Assembly: GCA_937894065.1 (NCBI GenBank) | Contig: CALCST010000003.1 | Span: forward strand, 1-20,529 | DNA from: an uncultured Parabacteroides sp. | GTDB lineage: Bacteria; Bacteroidota; Bacteroidia; Bacteroidales; Tannerellaceae | Direction of reading: 5' to 3' | DNA: 20,529 bases | Part shown: positions 12,892 to 20,432 of the stretch, piece by piece | How the letters are laid out: the number at the start of each line of letters is the position of its first letter | Position numbering within the stretch: the stretch's first letter is position 1 | Notes under the pieces: generated by a model | Database searches by the model: none | The model's input: only the letters and a program-made list of their open reading frames with translations | What the model was told of the DNA's origin: nothing | Made by a program: the position numbers and the translations under genes

Positions 12892-15800
12892 ATGCGAAAG
12901 ACCTTTAAATCTATTGGAAAGCAAAGGAGAGTGGCTCTTCTTTCTTCAGCCTTATTGTTATGCTCCACATGCATGATAGGCCAGAATGTATCGATAAAAG
13001 GTAAGGTTCTGGACATTTCAGGCGAGCCCTTGTTAGGCGTTAACGTTCTTGTAAAAGGAACAACAAATGGTACAATTACTGACTTGGACGGTAATTTCGT
13101 TCTCGAAGCTGACGCTAAATCCACATTGGTAATTTCTTATATCGGTTATGTGCCTCAGGAAGTAAAACCTTCTGCAACAATGACTGTTACATTGAAGGAA
13201 GATACTCAGAATCTGAGTGAAATCGTTGTAACAGGTTATAGCACTCAGCAGAAAAAGGATATTACAGGTTCTGTAGCAGTAGTTGATACAAAGGAATTGC
13301 TTGCTTCTTCAGGATCTTCTGCGACTCAACAGTTGCAAGGTAAGGCAGCCGGTGTATATATCGGTCAGTCTGGTTCTCCTGGTTCTCCAGCAATGGTTCG
13401 TATCCGTGGTATCAATACCGTAAATGATAACGGTCCGTTGTATGTAATCGATGGAGTTTCTACACGAAATCAGGACTTGAGCTCATTGAACCCGAATGAT
13501 ATCGAAAGTATGCAGGTATTGAAGGATGCTTCTTCTGCAGCTATCTATGGTGCTCAGGCAGCAAATGGTGTAATTTTGATTACTACAAAGAAAGGTACTA
13601 AGTCCGGACAGCCAAAAGTAACTTATGACGGTTATGTTGGTATGCAGAAAACGATGAAGGACTATGATGTTCTTAATTCACAGGAACGTTTGGACGTTGA
13701 ATGGCAGGCTCAGATGAACAATGCAATGCTTACTGGCTCTGGAGCTAGACCTTCACACGTGCAGTTTGGAACTGGTGAAAACGGTTTCATTATTCCTAAT
13801 TTAATGACTCAGGCAGGTGCTGGTGGCCGTCAGGATATTGACCCTAACAGTTATAGTTATCCTGATAATACATTGGCTCCATTCTCTAACACAAACTGGT
13901 GGGATGAAATTGACCGTATTGGTATTATGCAGAATCATCAGATTTCTGTTTCCGGTGGTACTGAAAAAGGTCAATACAATTTGAGTGCCAACTATTTCAA
14001 ACAGGATGGTACAGTTATTGAGTCTTACTACAAACGTTATCAGGTTCGTGCCAATACTTCTTTCAACATCCGTGACTGGTTGCGTGTTGGTGAGAATTTG
14101 ACTTATGCATTTACTAAAGATAATGGTTTGAGCCCTAACGGTGCTGAATCAAGCCCGTATTCATGGTCATATCGTGCTTCTCCATGGGTTCCAGTATATG
14201 ATATTCAGGGAAATTTTGCCGGTTCTAAATTCTCAGGAACAGGTAACTTCCAGAGCCCGGTAGCAAATCAGATACGTAATAAGGACAACTATTATTCTAA
14301 TAGCCGTATTTTCGGTAATTTATGGGCTGAGGCTGATATTTGGGATGGTTTGACATTCCGTACAAATTTCGGTTTGGACTATACAAACCAGTATTATTAT
14401 AGAATGAACAAACTTAATCCTGAGTTCTCTGAAACAACAGGTCAGAACGACTTGGAAGAAAAGTCTGGATATAATTTCCGTTGGGTTTGGACAAATACAT
14501 TGACTTATAACAAAACATTCAATGATGTTCATAAACTTACAGTATTGTTAGGTACTGAGGCTATCCGTGACGGAATGGGTAGAGAGTTGCTTGGTAAACG
14601 TTATAATTATTTGTTCGAAGATAATGAGAATACTTGGGTATTGAACATGGGTGCTAATGACAACCAACGTCTTGCCGAATCTTCATATAAAGGAGAGTTT
14701 GCATTGTTCGGTTTGTTTGGCCGTGTTGACTATTCATTTGCTGATAAATACTTGGTAACAGGTATTATCCGTCGAGATGGTGTGTCTCGTTTCTCTAAGT
14801 CAAATCGTTATGGTGTATTCCCATCTGTATCTTTAGGTTGGCGTATCTCTGAAGAAGCATTTATGGAGAATACTCGTGATTGGTTGGACGATTTGAAACT
14901 TCGTGTAGGTTATGGTCAGACTGGTAACTCTGAAGTGCCACGTGCAACAAACTTCGCTTACGAATATGTTACAAATTCAAAACGTACTGACTATGATATA
15001 ACAGGTGCGAACACTTCAACACAGGTTGGTTTCCGTTTGGATAAATATGGTAACGAAGATACTAAGTGGGAAGCAACAGAAATGTTCAACGTCGGTTTGG
15101 ATGCTACATTCTTGAATGGTAAATTCAGTATTGGTGCAGAATGGTATCATAAGAAAACAACTGATATGTTGATTTCTGCTGCATATTCTGCATTTGCAGG
15201 TGAAGCTGGAAAACCATACGTTAACTTTGGTGATATGAAGAATACCGGTGTTGACTTCAATTTCAACTATCGTGATCAGAAGGGAGACTGGAGCTGGGAT
15301 ATCAACTTGAACCTTTCACACTACAAGAATGAAGTTCTTCGTTTGTCAGAACAAGAAGACTATTCATTGTGGGGATATGGTACTCGTTTGAGTGGTCCGG
15401 TTACAAGAACAACAGCAGGTCAGCCTATTTCTATGTTCTACGGATATAAAGTTGACGGATTCTATGAAAGTGTTCAGGAAGTTATGGCATTACCGCCTCT
15501 TGGAATGTCCTCAATTACTGAAGATGAAGCAAAGGCTTATGTAGGTAAGTTCAAGTTTGCTGATGAAACAAAGGATGGTAAATTGTCAGAAGCAGACCGT
15601 ACTTATATTGGTAACCCTCACCCAGATTTGATTGCAGGTTTGAATGCAACTGTAACTTGGAAAAACTGGGACTTCACAATGTTCTGGTATTCAACTTTAG
15701 GTAATGATTTGTTCAACAATACTAAGTTCTTCACTGACTTCTGGGGATTCGACGGTAACCGTTCAAGAAGAATGTTGGAACAGTCATGGACACCTGGTGC

Positions 15801-16146
15801 TGACAACAGTAACGCTATATTGCCAATTTTGGATAACAAGGATAACTACAGTGGTGCGAACTCAAGTTCATACTATGTAGAAGATGCTTCATTCCTTCGT
15901 TTGAAGAATATGGTATTAGGTTATACATTGCCAAAAGACTGGTTGAAGAAAGCTAATATTTCAAATTTGCGTTTGTATGTACAGGCTGAAAACTTGTTGA
16001 CTATTACTGGTTATTCAGGTCTTGACCCAGAATTTACAAATGCATCAGTAGGTGATGGTAATGGTGCCGATTTGAGAAGAGGTTTGGATATGGGTGGATG
16101 GCCAACTACATTGCGTTTGCTGTTCGGTGTGAACTTCTCATTTTAA
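12892..16146 (+). CDS. SusC-like TonB-dependent outer-membrane transporter
   Basis: The 1084-aa product is the channel half of a SusCD nutrient importer in the outer membrane. In order: signal peptide (1-30, ending CMIG); a carboxypeptidase-D regulatory-like beta-sandwich domain (about 33-102, VSIKGKVLDISGEPLLGVNV); a TonB box (LSEIVVTGYS at 108-117); the plug domain (about 120-235) with the SusC signatures GPLYVIDG (181-188) and VLKDASSAAIYGAQAANGVI (209-228); then a beta-barrel ending in aromatic LLFGVNFSF. No N-terminal STN domain is visible, so an anti-sigma partner is not implied. No glycan-degrading enzyme is in view, so the substrate cannot be named. Confidence 0.96.
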   Translation: MRKTFKSIGKQRRVALLSSALLLCSTCMIGQNVSIKGKVLDISGEPLLGVNVLVKGTTNGTITDLDGNFVLEADAKSTLVISYIGYVPQEVKPSATMTVTLKEDTQNLSEIVVTGYSTQQKKDITGSVAVVDTKELLASSGSSATQQLQGKAAGVYIGQSGSPGSPAMVRIRGINTVNDNGPLYVIDGVSTRNQDLSSLNPNDIESMQVLKDASSAAIYGAQAANGVILITTKKGTKSGQPKVTYDGYVGMQKTMKDYDVLNSQERLDVEWQAQMNNAMLTGSGARPSHVQFGTGENGFIIPNLMTQAGAGGRQDIDPNSYSYPDNTLAPFSNTNWWDEIDRIGIMQNHQISVSGGTEKGQYNLSANYFKQDGTVIESYYKRYQVRANTSFNIRDWLRVGENLTYAFTKDNGLSPNGAESSPYSWSYRASPWVPVYDIQGNFAGSKFSGTGNFQSPVANQIRNKDNYYSNSRIFGNLWAEADIWDGLTFRTNFGLDYTNQYYYRMNKLNPEFSETTGQNDLEEKSGYNFRWVWTNTLTYNKTFNDVHKLTVLLGTEAIRDGMGRELLGKRYNYLFEDNENTWVLNMGANDNQRLAESSYKGEFALFGLFGRVDYSFADKYLVTGIIRRDGVSRFSKSNRYGVFPSVSLGWRISEEAFMENTRDWLDDLKLRVGYGQTGNSEVPRATNFAYEYVTNSKRTDYDITGANTSTQVGFRLDKYGNEDTKWEATEMFNVGLDATFLNGKFSIGAEWYHKKTTDMLISAAYSAFAGEAGKPYVNFGDMKNTGVDFNFNYRDQKGDWSWDINLNLSHYKNEVLRLSEQEDYSLWGYGTRLSGPVTRTTAGQPISMFYGYKVDGFYESVQEVMALPPLGMSSITEDEAKAYVGKFKFADETKDGKLSEADRTYIGNPHPDLIAGLNATVTWKNWDFTMFWYSTLGNDLFNNTKFFTDFWGFDGNRSRRMLEQSWTPGADNSNAILPILDNKDNYSGANSSSYYVEDASFLRLKNMVLGYTLPKDWLKKANISNLRLYVQAENLLTITGYSGLDPEFTNASVGDGNGADLRRGLDMGGWPTTLRLLFGVNFSF

Positions 16147-16177
16147 TGATTAATTGTTAAACTTAAATGATTAGATT

Positions 16178-17926
16178 ATGAAAAAAAGATATATAACCGT
16201 ATTAAGTTTGAGTGCTTTGCTTTTCTTAGGCTCTTGCGGTGAAGATTTCTTGTATAAAAGTCCTCAGGGTAGCTTGGACTCAGACGCTTTGACAAATGCT
16301 ACAGGGGTTGAAATGTTGACAATCAATGCTTATGCAGCTTTGGCTGCTCCTGTTGATGGTTATGACCCATATCAGGCATCTCCTTTCAACTGGGTGTTTG
16401 GTGGTATGTATGGTGGTGATGCCAATAAAGGATCAAACACTGGTGACCAGGCAACATTGAACGAAGTTGAGATTTACAAGACATTGAGTACAAATGACTA
16501 TTTGCGCCAGAAATGGGGTTGGGTTTATTCTTCTTCTAAAAGAGTAAATACAGCTTTGCAGATTTTGGCAAAAGTAGAAGATATGAATGAAGATATCAAG
16601 AAAACTCGTGAAGGAGAATTGAAGTTCTTGCGTGGCTTGATTTATTTCGAAGGCACAAGAGTTTTTGGTAAATTCATTCCTTACTTTGATGAATCATTTA
16701 CAGATAATGATCCAAAGGCACATAACGATAAAGATATTTCTTCAAATGTGTTGGCTGATATAGATGCAGCAATAGCAGCATTGCCTAATACACAGCAGGA
16801 TGTGGGTAGAGCTAATGTATGGGCTGCAAAAGCTTTAAAAGCAAAAGCCTTGATGTATTATGGAAAGGTAGCAGAAGCTCAGCCAGTATTGAAAGAATTG
16901 CTTGAGAGTGGTGTGACTTCAAATGGCTTACCATATGGATTGGAAGATGATTTGAATGCGAACTGGGATGCAACAATGGAAAATGGTAAAGAATCTATCT
17001 TTGCTGTTCAGTATTCTAACTCAGCTCAGGATATGGGTAATGCAGCCTTCTGTTTGAACTATCCTCATAATACAGGTCCTGGTGGATGTTGCGGTTTCTA
17101 TCAGCCTTCACAGGAATTGGCTAATTCATTCCAGGTAGATGCAAACGGACTTCCTTATTTGAATGGAGAATATAGAAATATGCCAACTGTGACAGAACCT
17201 ACAGGTGACGGTAATGTTAGTAAAAATAATGCATCTATAGCTGTAGACCCACGTTTGGACTTTACTGTAGGTCGTTTGGGAATACCTTATAAAGATTGGG
17301 GTATGCCTGAAACTGGTTGGATCCGAGACCCGTCAAATGGTGGTGTATTTATGCCTAAGAAACATGTTTACAGCAAACATGAAGCTGATGCTAAGTTGAC
17401 TAACTTATATGGTGGTTGGGCTCCTGGTTCAGCAATGAATATGCAGTATCTGAGCGTCAGAGATATGGTATTGCTTTATGCAGAATGTTTGGCTAACGCT
17501 GGAGATTTGAAAGGTGCAATGGAACAGGTCAATAAGATTCGCCGCCGTGCTGCTTTGCCTGTAAACATTATCAAATTAGAAGATGGTACACCTGCTGCTA
17601 ATTACAAGATATCAGAATATCCTTCAACTCATGCTGCATTCTCAAATAAGGATGTCTGCATCAAGGCTATCAGAATGGAACGTAAACTTGAATTAGCAAT
17701 GGAAGGTGAACGCTGGTTTGACTTGGTTCGTTATGGTGGTGATGTGATGTCTGCTGAATTGAAAGCATATGTTGATTATGAAAGAAAATATTTGTCAAAA
17801 TATGCAGCTGCAGCAGTGTTAAGTCCTGCAAAAACAATGTTCCCTATACCTGATGAACAGATTCAGACTGTAGGTAATGATGAAAATGGTCAACCATATT
17901 TGGTTCAGCCAGAAGCATGGAGATAA
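16178..17926 (+). CDS. SusD/RagB-family outer-membrane nutrient-binding lipoprotein
   Basis: The 582-aa lipoprotein caps the SusC channel at the cell surface and binds the substrate. The signal peptide ends in the lipobox LGSC (Cys20), followed by GEDFL. TPR-like helical repeats follow, with family landmarks near the C-terminus: the IRMERKLELAMEGERWFDLVRYGG segment and the final FPIPDEQIQTVGN. The gene follows susC by 31 nt with no terminator between, so they are one operon. A glycine/cysteine-rich stretch (GPGGCCGFYQPS) in the middle is likely part of the ligand-facing insert. Sequence does not show whether the ligand is a glycan or peptide. Confidence 0.95.
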   Translation: MKKRYITVLSLSALLFLGSCGEDFLYKSPQGSLDSDALTNATGVEMLTINAYAALAAPVDGYDPYQASPFNWVFGGMYGGDANKGSNTGDQATLNEVEIYKTLSTNDYLRQKWGWVYSSSKRVNTALQILAKVEDMNEDIKKTREGELKFLRGLIYFEGTRVFGKFIPYFDESFTDNDPKAHNDKDISSNVLADIDAAIAALPNTQQDVGRANVWAAKALKAKALMYYGKVAEAQPVLKELLESGVTSNGLPYGLEDDLNANWDATMENGKESIFAVQYSNSAQDMGNAAFCLNYPHNTGPGGCCGFYQPSQELANSFQVDANGLPYLNGEYRNMPTVTEPTGDGNVSKNNASIAVDPRLDFTVGRLGIPYKDWGMPETGWIRDPSNGGVFMPKKHVYSKHEADAKLTNLYGGWAPGSAMNMQYLSVRDMVLLYAECLANAGDLKGAMEQVNKIRRRAALPVNIIKLEDGTPAANYKISEYPSTHAAFSNKDVCIKAIRMERKLELAMEGERWFDLVRYGGDVMSAELKAYVDYERKYLSKYAAAAVLSPAKTMFPIPDEQIQTVGNDENGQPYLVQPEAWR

Positions 17927-17955
17927 TATAAAAGTATTATTAGTATAACATTGAA

Positions 17956-17998
17956 AATACAGAGCCATAAGACAGTAAGAAGCCTTTGGCTCTGTATT
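17956..17998 (+). terminator. Hairpin after susD
   Basis: AATACAGAGCCA (17956-17967) is the exact reverse complement of 17987-17998, a 12-bp stem with a 19-nt loop followed by ATATAATAAT. There is no run of T on the plus strand, so it may protect the susCD mRNA 3' end or attenuate rather than fully terminate. The next gene starts 17 nt later. Confidence 0.6.
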
Positions 17999-18015
17999 AT
18001 ATAATAATGTAGGGT

Positions 18016-18483
18016 ATGAAACGATGGTGTTTGTTAATAGGTGGAATAGTGCTGGTGATACTAATCGTCTATTTTTCTTATCCCAGATCTTTTAAAGAAT
18101 ATGAATTCTCATACACTGTGGAGAATTTATCTCAGTTTAAACTTGTTTTTGCCTTTGACAGTGATGGAAATTATAAGATTGAAAAATGTAATTTCTACAT
18201 GGATAATGCTCAGGGAAAAATCAGGCCTGTTATGAAAAGTGGAAAGTTTACGGATGAGGAGTTTGAACGTTTTGATAAACTTTTGAAGAATGCGGATATA
18301 TTTGATATGGAAGATATGTACGGATATGATGAAGCTTCGAAAGATGAGGACGGATTCTTTTCTCAGATTGCATTGTCGGCAGACGGAAAGCAAAAATATG
18401 TTACTATAAGAAATATTACAGAACAAAAATTTCCACAGCCTTTCTTGGATTTTATTAAAGAAGTAATGTTGTTCATGAAATAA
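18016..18483 (+). CDS. Hypothetical membrane-anchored protein
   Basis: A 155-aa product with one N-terminal hydrophobic span (about residues 4-21, CLLIGGIVLVILIVYF) after a basic start, so it is probably anchored to the inner membrane with the rest periplasmic. The soluble part contains VFAFDSDGNYKIEKC, an acidic DMEDMYGYDEASKDEDG segment (about 96-113), and QKFPQPFLDFIKEVMLFMK at the end. I do not recognise a family with confidence. It follows susD by 89 nt across a hairpin, so it may be read through from the susCD promoter. It has its own intrinsic terminator. Confidence 0.65.
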   Translation: MKRWCLLIGGIVLVILIVYFSYPRSFKEYEFSYTVENLSQFKLVFAFDSDGNYKIEKCNFYMDNAQGKIRPVMKSGKFTDEEFERFDKLLKNADIFDMEDMYGYDEASKDEDGFFSQIALSADGKQKYVTIRNITEQKFPQPFLDFIKEVMLFMK

Positions 18484-18503
18484 TTATATTATCTGTATTT
18501 TAT

Positions 18504-18543
18504 GCCTTGAAGTGAGAGTGATCTTGTTTCAAGGCTTTTTTTT
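18504..18543 (+). terminator. Intrinsic terminator
   Basis: GCCTTGAA (18504-18511) pairs with TTCAAGGC (18528-18535), and eight T residues follow (18536-18543). It ends the transcript of the hypothetical membrane protein and isolates the rpsU operon. Confidence 0.9.
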
Positions 18544-18591
18544 GTATATTCTATTTGTGATATAAAACTTTTAAAATTAAATATTTATTTG

Positions 18592-18599
18592 TACCTTTG
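18592..18599 (+). promoter_or_regulatory. Distal promoter -7 box of the rpsU region
   Basis: TACCTTTG followed by CA matches TAnnTTTG. No clear TTTG sits 19-20 nt upstream. A transcript from here would start near 18606 and include the upstream ORF and the extended SD at 18681-18690. Confidence 0.6.
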
Positions 18600-18606
18600 C
18601 ACCGCA

Positions 18607-18645
18607 TTATAAAAATGGATATGTGATTTATTATGCATTTTATAA
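18607..18645 (+). promoter_or_regulatory. Leader hairpin 1 (rpsU region)
   Basis: TTATAAAAATG (18607-18617) pairs with CATTTTATAA (18636-18645) as a 10-bp stem with one bulged A. It would be at the very 5' end of a transcript from the distal promoter. The second arm overlaps the start of the longer upstream ORF (ATG at 18633). Confidence 0.5.
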
Positions 18646-18707
18646 GGAACTCAAAAATGTTTAATTCTAAGTCAGACCGGGAAAGGAGGTTGTTGATTAA
18701 CAATTAA
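18633..18707 (+). CDS. Possible upstream ORF in the rpsU leader
   Basis: ATG at 18633 opens a 24-codon frame; a second in-frame ATG at 18657 (after A-rich CTCAAAA) gives 16 codons: MFNSKSDRERRLLINN, stop at 18707. The codons GGG-adjacent to AGG-AGG contain the extended SD-like sequence at 18681-18690, so the nucleotide motif may drive the peptide sequence rather than the reverse. It is too short to judge by composition; the support is its place in the leader and the good A-rich context of the second ATG. Confidence 0.3.
   Translation: MHFIRNSKMFNSKSDRERRLLINN
18681..18690 (+). promoter_or_regulatory. Extended Shine-Dalgarno-like sequence in the rpsU leader
   Basis: GAAAGGAGGT is complementary over all 10 positions to the 16S rRNA 3' tail as I recall it for Bacteroides (ACCUCCUUUC). 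It lies 198 nt upstream of the rpsU ATG. All three frames after it stop within 6 codons, so it does not start a long ORF. A 12-nt direct repeat (TTYTAAGTCAGA at 18665-18676 and 18721-18732) flanks it. Published work reports strong SDs ahead of rpsU in many Bacteroidetes as bS21 autoregulatory sites; the distance here is unusual. Confidence 0.65.
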
Positions 18708-18734
18708 TAAAAACATAAGATTTTAAGTCAGAAA

Positions 18735-18766
18735 TTTGGCTAATAACGAAACTATCGGTACCTTTG
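18735..18766 (+). promoter_or_regulatory. Proximal rpsU promoter
   Basis: TTTG (18735-18738), 20 nt, then TACCTTTG (18759-18766) followed by CTG: a full consensus Bacteroides promoter. It lies downstream of the extended SD, so transcripts from here lack it. The leader from about 18773 to 18888 carries the hairpin at 18793-18824. Confidence 0.8.
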
Positions 18767-18792
18767 CTGCCCGATTGTGGTTTTTGTTTTTT

Positions 18793-18824
18793 CTATAAAT
18801 TACCATCAGGTAATATCTTTATAG
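18793..18824 (+). promoter_or_regulatory. Leader hairpin 2 (rpsU)
   Basis: CTATAAA (18793-18799) pairs with TTTATAG (18818-18824). Stacked inside, TTACC pairs with GGTAA around an ATCA loop, with a 4-nt bulge on the 3' side. It lies 64 nt upstream of the rpsU start and is present in transcripts from both promoters. It could be a binding site for a ribosomal protein, but nothing in the sequence proves that. Confidence 0.5.
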
Positions 18825-18888
18825 AAGAGGCGGAAATCTATTGAATAAAATAGGATATAGTATTAAACAATAAAATAAAAATTAAATT

Positions 18889-19080
18889 ATGATCGTAGTT
18901 CCATTGAAAGAAGGCGAAAACATTGAAAAAGCGCTTAAGAAATTCAAAAGAAAATTTGAAAAAACAGGTGTTGTTAAAGAGTTGAGAAATCGTCAGGCAT
19001 TTGAAAAGCCGTCTGTAACTAAAAGAAAACAGACAATGCGTGCGATTTATGTTCAGCATTTGCAGCAGACTGAAGAATAA
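18889..19080 (+). CDS. rpsU: 30S ribosomal protein bS21
   Basis: The 63-aa basic protein has the classical S21 pattern: MIVVPLKEGENIEKALKKFKRKFEKTGVVKELR as helix 1, then the RQAFEKPSVTKRKQ turn and a second helix. It sits on the 30S platform. In Flavobacterium, bS21 together with bS18 and bS6 hides the 16S anti-SD; the C-terminal part (here RAIYVQHLQQTEE, with Tyr54) is the part reported to matter. The start codon is preceded by AT-rich sequence with no SD. It heads the rpsU, recombinase, hpf gene string and has a 405-nt upstream region with two promoters. Confidence 0.97.
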   Translation: MIVVPLKEGENIEKALKKFKRKFEKTGVVKELRNRQAFEKPSVTKRKQTMRAIYVQHLQQTEE

Positions 19081-19153
19081 AAATATTCCGCAAGGCTTGT
19101 TTTATTGAATTCTTATTTTTATATTCGTTGCATAAAACAAAAAGACATGCAGC

Positions 19154-20095
19154 GTGAGATGTTTGGTTGATAAGTTTTTGGAATACTTGAAGTATGAGCG
19201 TAATTATTCAGATTATACCATACTTGCTTACAAAACAGATTTAGCGCAGTTTATTTCATTTTTGGAGAGATTACCTTTAAATGATGAGTTGACTGTTAAT
19301 AATGGCAACCAGGCGTTGAATCCGGAGTTGATAGATTTAGACGTTGTTCGAAATTGGATGGTCTTTTTGCTTGAAAATGGAGACAAAACCACATCTGTTA
19401 ACCGGAAATTAAGTTCTTTGAAATCTTTTTTTAAGTTCCTTAAACGGCAAGGAATAGTGAGCAAAAATCCATTGCGTCTTTTGAATGGTCCAAAGGTTAA
19501 AAAGCCTTTGCCTTATTTTATAAAAGATTCGGAAATGGAATATTTGCTATGCGAGGAATTGCCTAAGGATGACTTTGAAGGTATAAGGAATAGGCTTATT
19601 GTAGAAATGTTTTATGATACCGGTATCCGTGAATCTGAGTTGATAAATCTTCGTGAAGATGATGTTGATTTTGGTATGCAACAGATAAAGGTTTTAGGAA
19701 AACGTAATAAGCAGAGAATTATTCCTTTTGCTGACAGTCTTAAAGACTTAATGCATGTTTATCTGGATGTTAAATATCGTGAAGTTGGACATACGGTAAG
19801 TTTTTTTGTTCGTAAAAATGGTGAACAATTATATCCTAAGCTTGTTTATAATATAGTAAAGGATTACTTGTCGGTTCTTCCAAATTTAGGAAAGAAGAGT
19901 CCACACGTGCTGAGACATTCCTTTGCAACGAGTATGTTGAATAATGGTGCTGAGTTAAATGCTGTGAAAGAAATTCTTGGTCATAGCAGTTTAGCTTCAA
20001 CCAGTGTTTACACACATACAACCTTTGAAGAATTAAAAAAAGTTTATCATGCTCACCCTAGAGCAAAAAAAGAAGGAGGTATTTATGGAAATTAG
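19154..20095 (+). CDS. xerC: Xer-type tyrosine recombinase
   Basis: This 313-aa site-specific recombinase has a SAM-like N-terminal DNA-binding domain (about 3-105) and a catalytic domain (about 120-305). The active-site set is visible: R159 (DTGIRESEL), K183 (LGKRNKQR), H251 and R254 (HVLRHSFAT), H277 (LGHSS) and nucleophile Y286 (YTH). Size and position after rpsU match the chromosomal XerC/D-type enzymes of Bacteroidetes that resolve chromosome dimers, rather than a mobile-element integrase. The start is uncertain: GTG at 19154 gives MRCLVDKF, and TTG at 19163 would give MVDKF. A short ATG frame at 19147-19170 overlaps it in another phase. The last codons contain the hpf ribosome-binding site. 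Confidence 0.9.
   Translation: MRCLVDKFLEYLKYERNYSDYTILAYKTDLAQFISFLERLPLNDELTVNNGNQALNPELIDLDVVRNWMVFLLENGDKTTSVNRKLSSLKSFFKFLKRQGIVSKNPLRLLNGPKVKKPLPYFIKDSEMEYLLCEELPKDDFEGIRNRLIVEMFYDTGIRESELINLREDDVDFGMQQIKVLGKRNKQRIIPFADSLKDLMHVYLDVKYREVGHTVSFFVRKNGEQLYPKLVYNIVKDYLSVLPNLGKKSPHVLRHSFATSMLNNGAELNAVKEILGHSSLASTSVYTHTTFEELKKVYHAHPRAKKEGGIYGN
20073..20080 (+). promoter_or_regulatory. Strong Shine-Dalgarno of hpf
   Basis: AAGGAGGT lies 4 nt before the ATG at 20085. It is embedded in the Lys-Glu-Gly-Gly codons at the end of the recombinase gene. No other gene start in the window has such a motif, so this start stands out in a phylum that largely does without SDs. Confidence 0.7.
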
Positions 20096-20384
20096 AATTC
20101 AAGCTATCCATTTTGATGCATCTAACCAATTGGAAGCATTTATTCAGAAGAAAGTTTCAAAACTAGAACAATATTTTGACGGCATACTATCAGCAGAAGT
20201 AACTTTGAAGGTCGTAAAACCTGAAACAGCAAACAACAAACAGGTTGGAATAATGCTGAAAGTTAGGAATGGTGAATGTTTTGCAGATAAGATAGATGAT
20301 ACTTTTGAAGGCGCTGTTGATGAATGTGTTTCTGCATTAGAGAAACAATTGGTTAAATTCAAAGAAAAAATTAGAGCCAAGTAA
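20085..20384 (+). CDS. hpf: Ribosome hibernation-promoting factor, HPF/RaiA family
   Basis: The 99-aa protein is a short HPF/YfiA-type factor that binds the 30S decoding region of idle ribosomes and blocks tRNA and mRNA sites. The sequence has the beta-alpha-beta-beta-beta-alpha pattern: MEIRIQAIHFDASNQLEAFIQ, then KVSKLEQYFDGILSAEVTLKV, and the C-terminal helix AVDECVSALEKQLVKFKEKIRAK. It lacks the extra dimerising domain of long HPF. The frame is open from 20049, but MEIRIQAI at 20085 is the family N-terminus. It overlaps the recombinase gene by 11 nt, suggesting translational coupling as well as SD-driven initiation. Confidence 0.93.
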   Translation: MEIRIQAIHFDASNQLEAFIQKKVSKLEQYFDGILSAEVTLKVVKPETANNKQVGIMLKVRNGECFADKIDDTFEGAVDECVSALEKQLVKFKEKIRAK

Positions 20385-20401
20385 AAAAAACGGTGGATAA
20401 A

Positions 20402-20432
20402 TTTGGTATATAAGAAATAATGCTTAAATTTG
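20402..20432 (+). promoter_or_regulatory. tRNA operon promoter
   Basis: TTTG (20402-20405), 19 nt, then TAAATTTG (20425-20432) followed by CAG: a full consensus. The predicted start near 20439 gives a leader of about 38 nt before the tRNA. It shows that the tRNA cluster is not dependent on rpsU operon read-through. Confidence 0.8.

Noticed and set aside
19154..20095. Tyrosine recombinase as the integrase of a mobile element or as a shufflon/inverton enzyme for the SusCD locus
   Set aside because: Its position between rpsU and hpf and its length match the housekeeping Xer-type enzyme; no attachment-site repeats were found around it or around the susC promoter.
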